Positions 5,329 through 6,689 of a stretch of DNA of 6,689 nucleotides are shown here, in pieces; within the stretch, counting starts at the first letter, position 1, and the number at the start of each line of letters is the position of its first letter. A program made the position numbers and the translations under genes. The notes beneath the pieces were generated by a model. It was not told the DNA's origin. It made no database searches and saw nothing but the letters and a program-made list of their open reading frames with translations. The stretch lies in contig JBNRMR010000023.1 in the NCBI GenBank assembly GCA_050309705.1, positions 1-6,689 on the forward strand. The letters are read 5' to 3'. This DNA comes from JBNRMR01 sp050309705 (lineage in GTDB: Bacteria; Bacillota; Clostridia; Christensenellales; UBA1750).

Positions 5329-5366
5329 AAAAAAACAAAGCGCGCCGCCGCAAGGCCACGCGCTTT
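5329..5366 (-). terminator. Intrinsic terminator of the M29 aminopeptidase gene
   Basis: AAAGCGCG (5337-5344) pairs with CGCGCTTT (5359-5366). An inner GCC/GGC stem (5347-5349 with 5354-5356) completes the hairpin. On the minus strand the stem is followed by G and seven T (bases 5335-5329), a proper tail, 19 bases after the stop codon. Confidence 0.88.
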
Positions 5367-5384
5367 GAGGGATTACCGTTTGTT

Positions 5385-6500
5385 TTACTTCAGGTTCTCA
5401 GGGTTCAGGCCTTTAAGATCATCCACCACGAAAAGGCCGTCTTTGCGCACCAGCTCTCCGTCAAAGTACATTTCGCCTCCTCCGTACTGGGGGGTTTGTA
5501 TCAGCACCAGATCCCAGTGAAGGGCGCTCTTATTGCCGTTGGGGGCCTCATCATAGCAGTTGCCGGGGGTGAAGTGTATGGAGCCGGCAATCTTTTCATC
5601 AAAAAGCGTGTCCTTCATCGGGTGGTTGATATAAGGGTTCACCCCTATGGCGAACTCGCCAATATATCTTGCGCCTTCGTCCATGTCAAGAACCTGGTTG
5701 ATCTTCTCATCGTCGTTTGAGGTGGCCTCGATTATCTTGCCGTCCTTGAATAGGAACGATACATTTTCATATGTGAAGCCATTGTGCAGCGACGGCGTGT
5801 TGTAGGTTATCCTGCCGTTTACGCTATCCTTAACGGGAGCAGTAAAGATCTCACCGTCGGGAATGTTCATATGGCCTGCGCACTTTATAGCGGGGATGCC
5901 CTTTATCGAAAATTCGATATCTGTCCCCGGAGAAACGAGGCGGACCTTGTCAGTCATTTTCATGCGCTTAACTAAAGCATTCATGGCCATGTCCATCTTG
6001 CTGTAATCAAGGCAGCAAACGTCGAAGTAGTAATCCTCGAAAGCGTCTGTGGACATGTTAGCCTGTTGCGCCATCGACGGCGAGGGGTACCTGAGCACAA
6101 CCCATTTGGTGTGGGGAACCCGCTGGTTGGAATGCACCTTCTGGCTATAATGGCGCATGTAAAGCTGCATCTTTTCAGACGGCACATCGCTCAGTTCAGC
6201 GGAGTTCGCGCCCGAGCGAAGGCCTATGTATGCGTCCATCTGTTTCATTCTGGCCAGGTCTATCTCCGCGTCTATGCGCAATGTCTCCTCTGTGGCTTCC
6301 ATCAGCCAGCGGCGGCGGATGGCGTTGTCCTGCAGGATAACATGGGGATGGCCGCCCGCTTTATATGCGGCGGTGACCAGTTCCTTCACCAGCTCCATCT
6401 CCACGCCGAAGTTTTCGATTAGGATGTGCTCACCCTTTTGCAGCCGGCATGAATAATTGATGAGATTGTCGGCCAGCTTCAGTATTCTTGGATCTTTCAT
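5385..6500 (-). CDS. M29-family aminopeptidase (AmpS/PepS/AmpT type)
   Basis: A cytoplasmic two-metal aminopeptidase that removes N-terminal residues from peptides, 371 residues. The family signature is in the C-terminal half: 'NIPDGEIFTAPVKDSVNG' with E217, 'IGEFAIGVNPYI' with E282, 'GSIHFTPGNCYDEAPNGN' with H309 and Y306, and 'ALHWDLVLI' with H328 and D330. These are the likely metal ligands and active-site residues by analogy with the characterised M29 enzymes. The N-terminal ~190 residues form the usual preceding domain ('LADNLINYSCRLQKGEHILIE', 'AGGHPHVIL'). There is no signal peptide or membrane segment. It is slightly shorter than the ~410-residue AmpS/AmpT enzymes but otherwise complete. 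On the minus strand GAGGTG lies 6 bases before ATG 6500. It is a single-gene unit with its own terminator; a long palindrome lies just upstream. Confidence 0.95.
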   Translation of the reverse strand: MKDPRILKLADNLINYSCRLQKGEHILIENFGVEMELVKELVTAAYKAGGHPHVILQDNAIRRRWLMEATEETLRIDAEIDLARMKQMDAYIGLRSGANSAELSDVPSEKMQLYMRHYSQKVHSNQRVPHTKWVVLRYPSPSMAQQANMSTDAFEDYYFDVCCLDYSKMDMAMNALVKRMKMTDKVRLVSPGTDIEFSIKGIPAIKCAGHMNIPDGEIFTAPVKDSVNGRITYNTPSLHNGFTYENVSFLFKDGKIIEATSNDDEKINQVLDMDEGARYIGEFAIGVNPYINHPMKDTLFDEKIAGSIHFTPGNCYDEAPNGNKSALHWDLVLIQTPQYGGGEMYFDGELVRKDGLFVVDDLKGLNPENLK

Positions 6501-6506
6501 GTTTCA

Positions 6507-6512
6507 CCTCGT
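6507..6512 (-). promoter_or_regulatory. Ribosome binding site of the aminopeptidase gene
   Basis: Minus-strand GAGGTG, 6 bases before the ATG at 6500, supports the chosen start. Confidence 0.75.
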
Positions 6513-6526
6513 GCAATTTATTTGTT

Positions 6527-6532
6527 TTTATA
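6527..6532 (-). promoter_or_regulatory. Possible -10 box of the aminopeptidase gene
   Basis: Minus-strand TATAAA lies 26 bases before the start codon. The matching -35 would fall inside the adjoining palindrome and no consensus -35 is visible there. The palindrome could therefore be an operator overlapping a weak promoter. This is tentative. Confidence 0.3.
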
Positions 6533-6534
6533 TC

Positions 6535-6579
6535 AGCCGCTAAACAGAAATAGACATTGTCTATTTCTGTTTAGCGGCT
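6535..6579. repeat. Perfect 22-bp inverted repeat with a 1-base centre
   Basis: Bases 6535-6556 are the exact reverse complement of 6558-6579, around T6557. Arms begin AGCCGC and include TAAACAGAAATAGACA. No T run follows on either strand, so it is not a standard intrinsic terminator. It could be an operator for the aminopeptidase, a hairpin that ends or protects RNA, or a copy of a palindromic repeat family. Confidence 0.9.
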
Positions 6580-6689
6580 CTTTCCCGTTGGTGGATGTTG
6601 GGGGGTGGGTTGTTTCCTCCCCGCCCGCCTTTCCGTCCCCTCCGCGCACTCGTTGTTGTTCTTACGAGTCGTTTGTTCCGCTTGTGATT
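6580..6689. other. Strand-skewed intergenic end region with G and C runs
   Basis: The plus strand has a G-run segment (6600-6609), then a pyrimidine-rich segment with C runs (about 6616-6642). GGGTGGG (6603-6609) can pair with CCCGCCC (6620-6626), and ACTCGT (6648-6653) with ACGAGT (6664-6669). A minus-strand frame is open from the window edge to a TAG at 6563-6561 inside the palindrome, but its product is Arg/Lys/Pro-rich and unlike a folded protein. No gene is called. Confidence 0.4.

Noticed and set aside
6561..6689. Minus-strand frame open from the window edge, as a possible gene 3' end
   Set aside because: The product is low-complexity Arg/Lys/Pro/Asn sequence and the stop lies in the palindrome. 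No conserved feature supports a real C-terminus.
1..6689. tRNA, rRNA, CRISPR array or insertion sequence
   Set aside because: No cloverleaf, rRNA-like block, regularly spaced direct repeats or transposase gene was seen on either strand.

Overview
The window joins a phage late-gene segment to an ordinary chromosomal segment of what is most likely a Clostridia-type Firmicute. The evidence is strong AGGAGG-type ribosome binding sites, consensus sigma-A promoters (TTGATA-17-TATAAT and TTGACG-17-TATAAT), many short intrinsic terminators, and protein families that resemble clostridial homologues. No lower rank can be fixed from the sequence.

Left part (1-3290, all on +): a capsid-assembly module in the usual order. 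It runs from a GP20-type scaffolding protein (5' end cut by the window), to the major capsid protein, a 270-base structured gap with two intrinsic-terminator-like hairpins, a gp6/gp15-like head-tail connector, a small head-completion (stopper-like) protein, and then directly an Amidase_2-SH3 endolysin. No tail tube, tape measure, baseplate or holin lies between the head-completion gene and the endolysin, although the two genes are joined by a tight ATGA overlap. The module could be a trimmed prophage, or an element that makes heads but borrows tails. A good terminator at 3323-3352 closes it.

Middle (3291-3723): a 433-base AT-rich stretch without a convincing gene. It holds the endolysin terminator and a bidirectional terminator shared with the convergent gap gene, and probably contains the phage/host junction.

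Right part (3724-6689): host-type genes, each apparently its own transcription unit. The gap gene (glyceraldehyde-3-phosphate dehydrogenase, -) has a clear promoter. It diverges from a small MGMT-family alkyltransferase-like gene (+) whose promoter places the transcript start on the A of its ATG, so a leaderless mRNA is predicted. That gene converges on an M29 aminopeptidase (-), with hairpins between them. Upstream of the aminopeptidase lies a perfect 22-bp inverted repeat, followed by about 110 bases of strand-skewed, G/C-run sequence to the window edge.

The strongest leads are the tail-less head-plus-lysis layout, the structured RNA region inside the head operon, the predicted leaderless MGMT gene with its unusual active-site context, and the long palindrome before the aminopeptidase.
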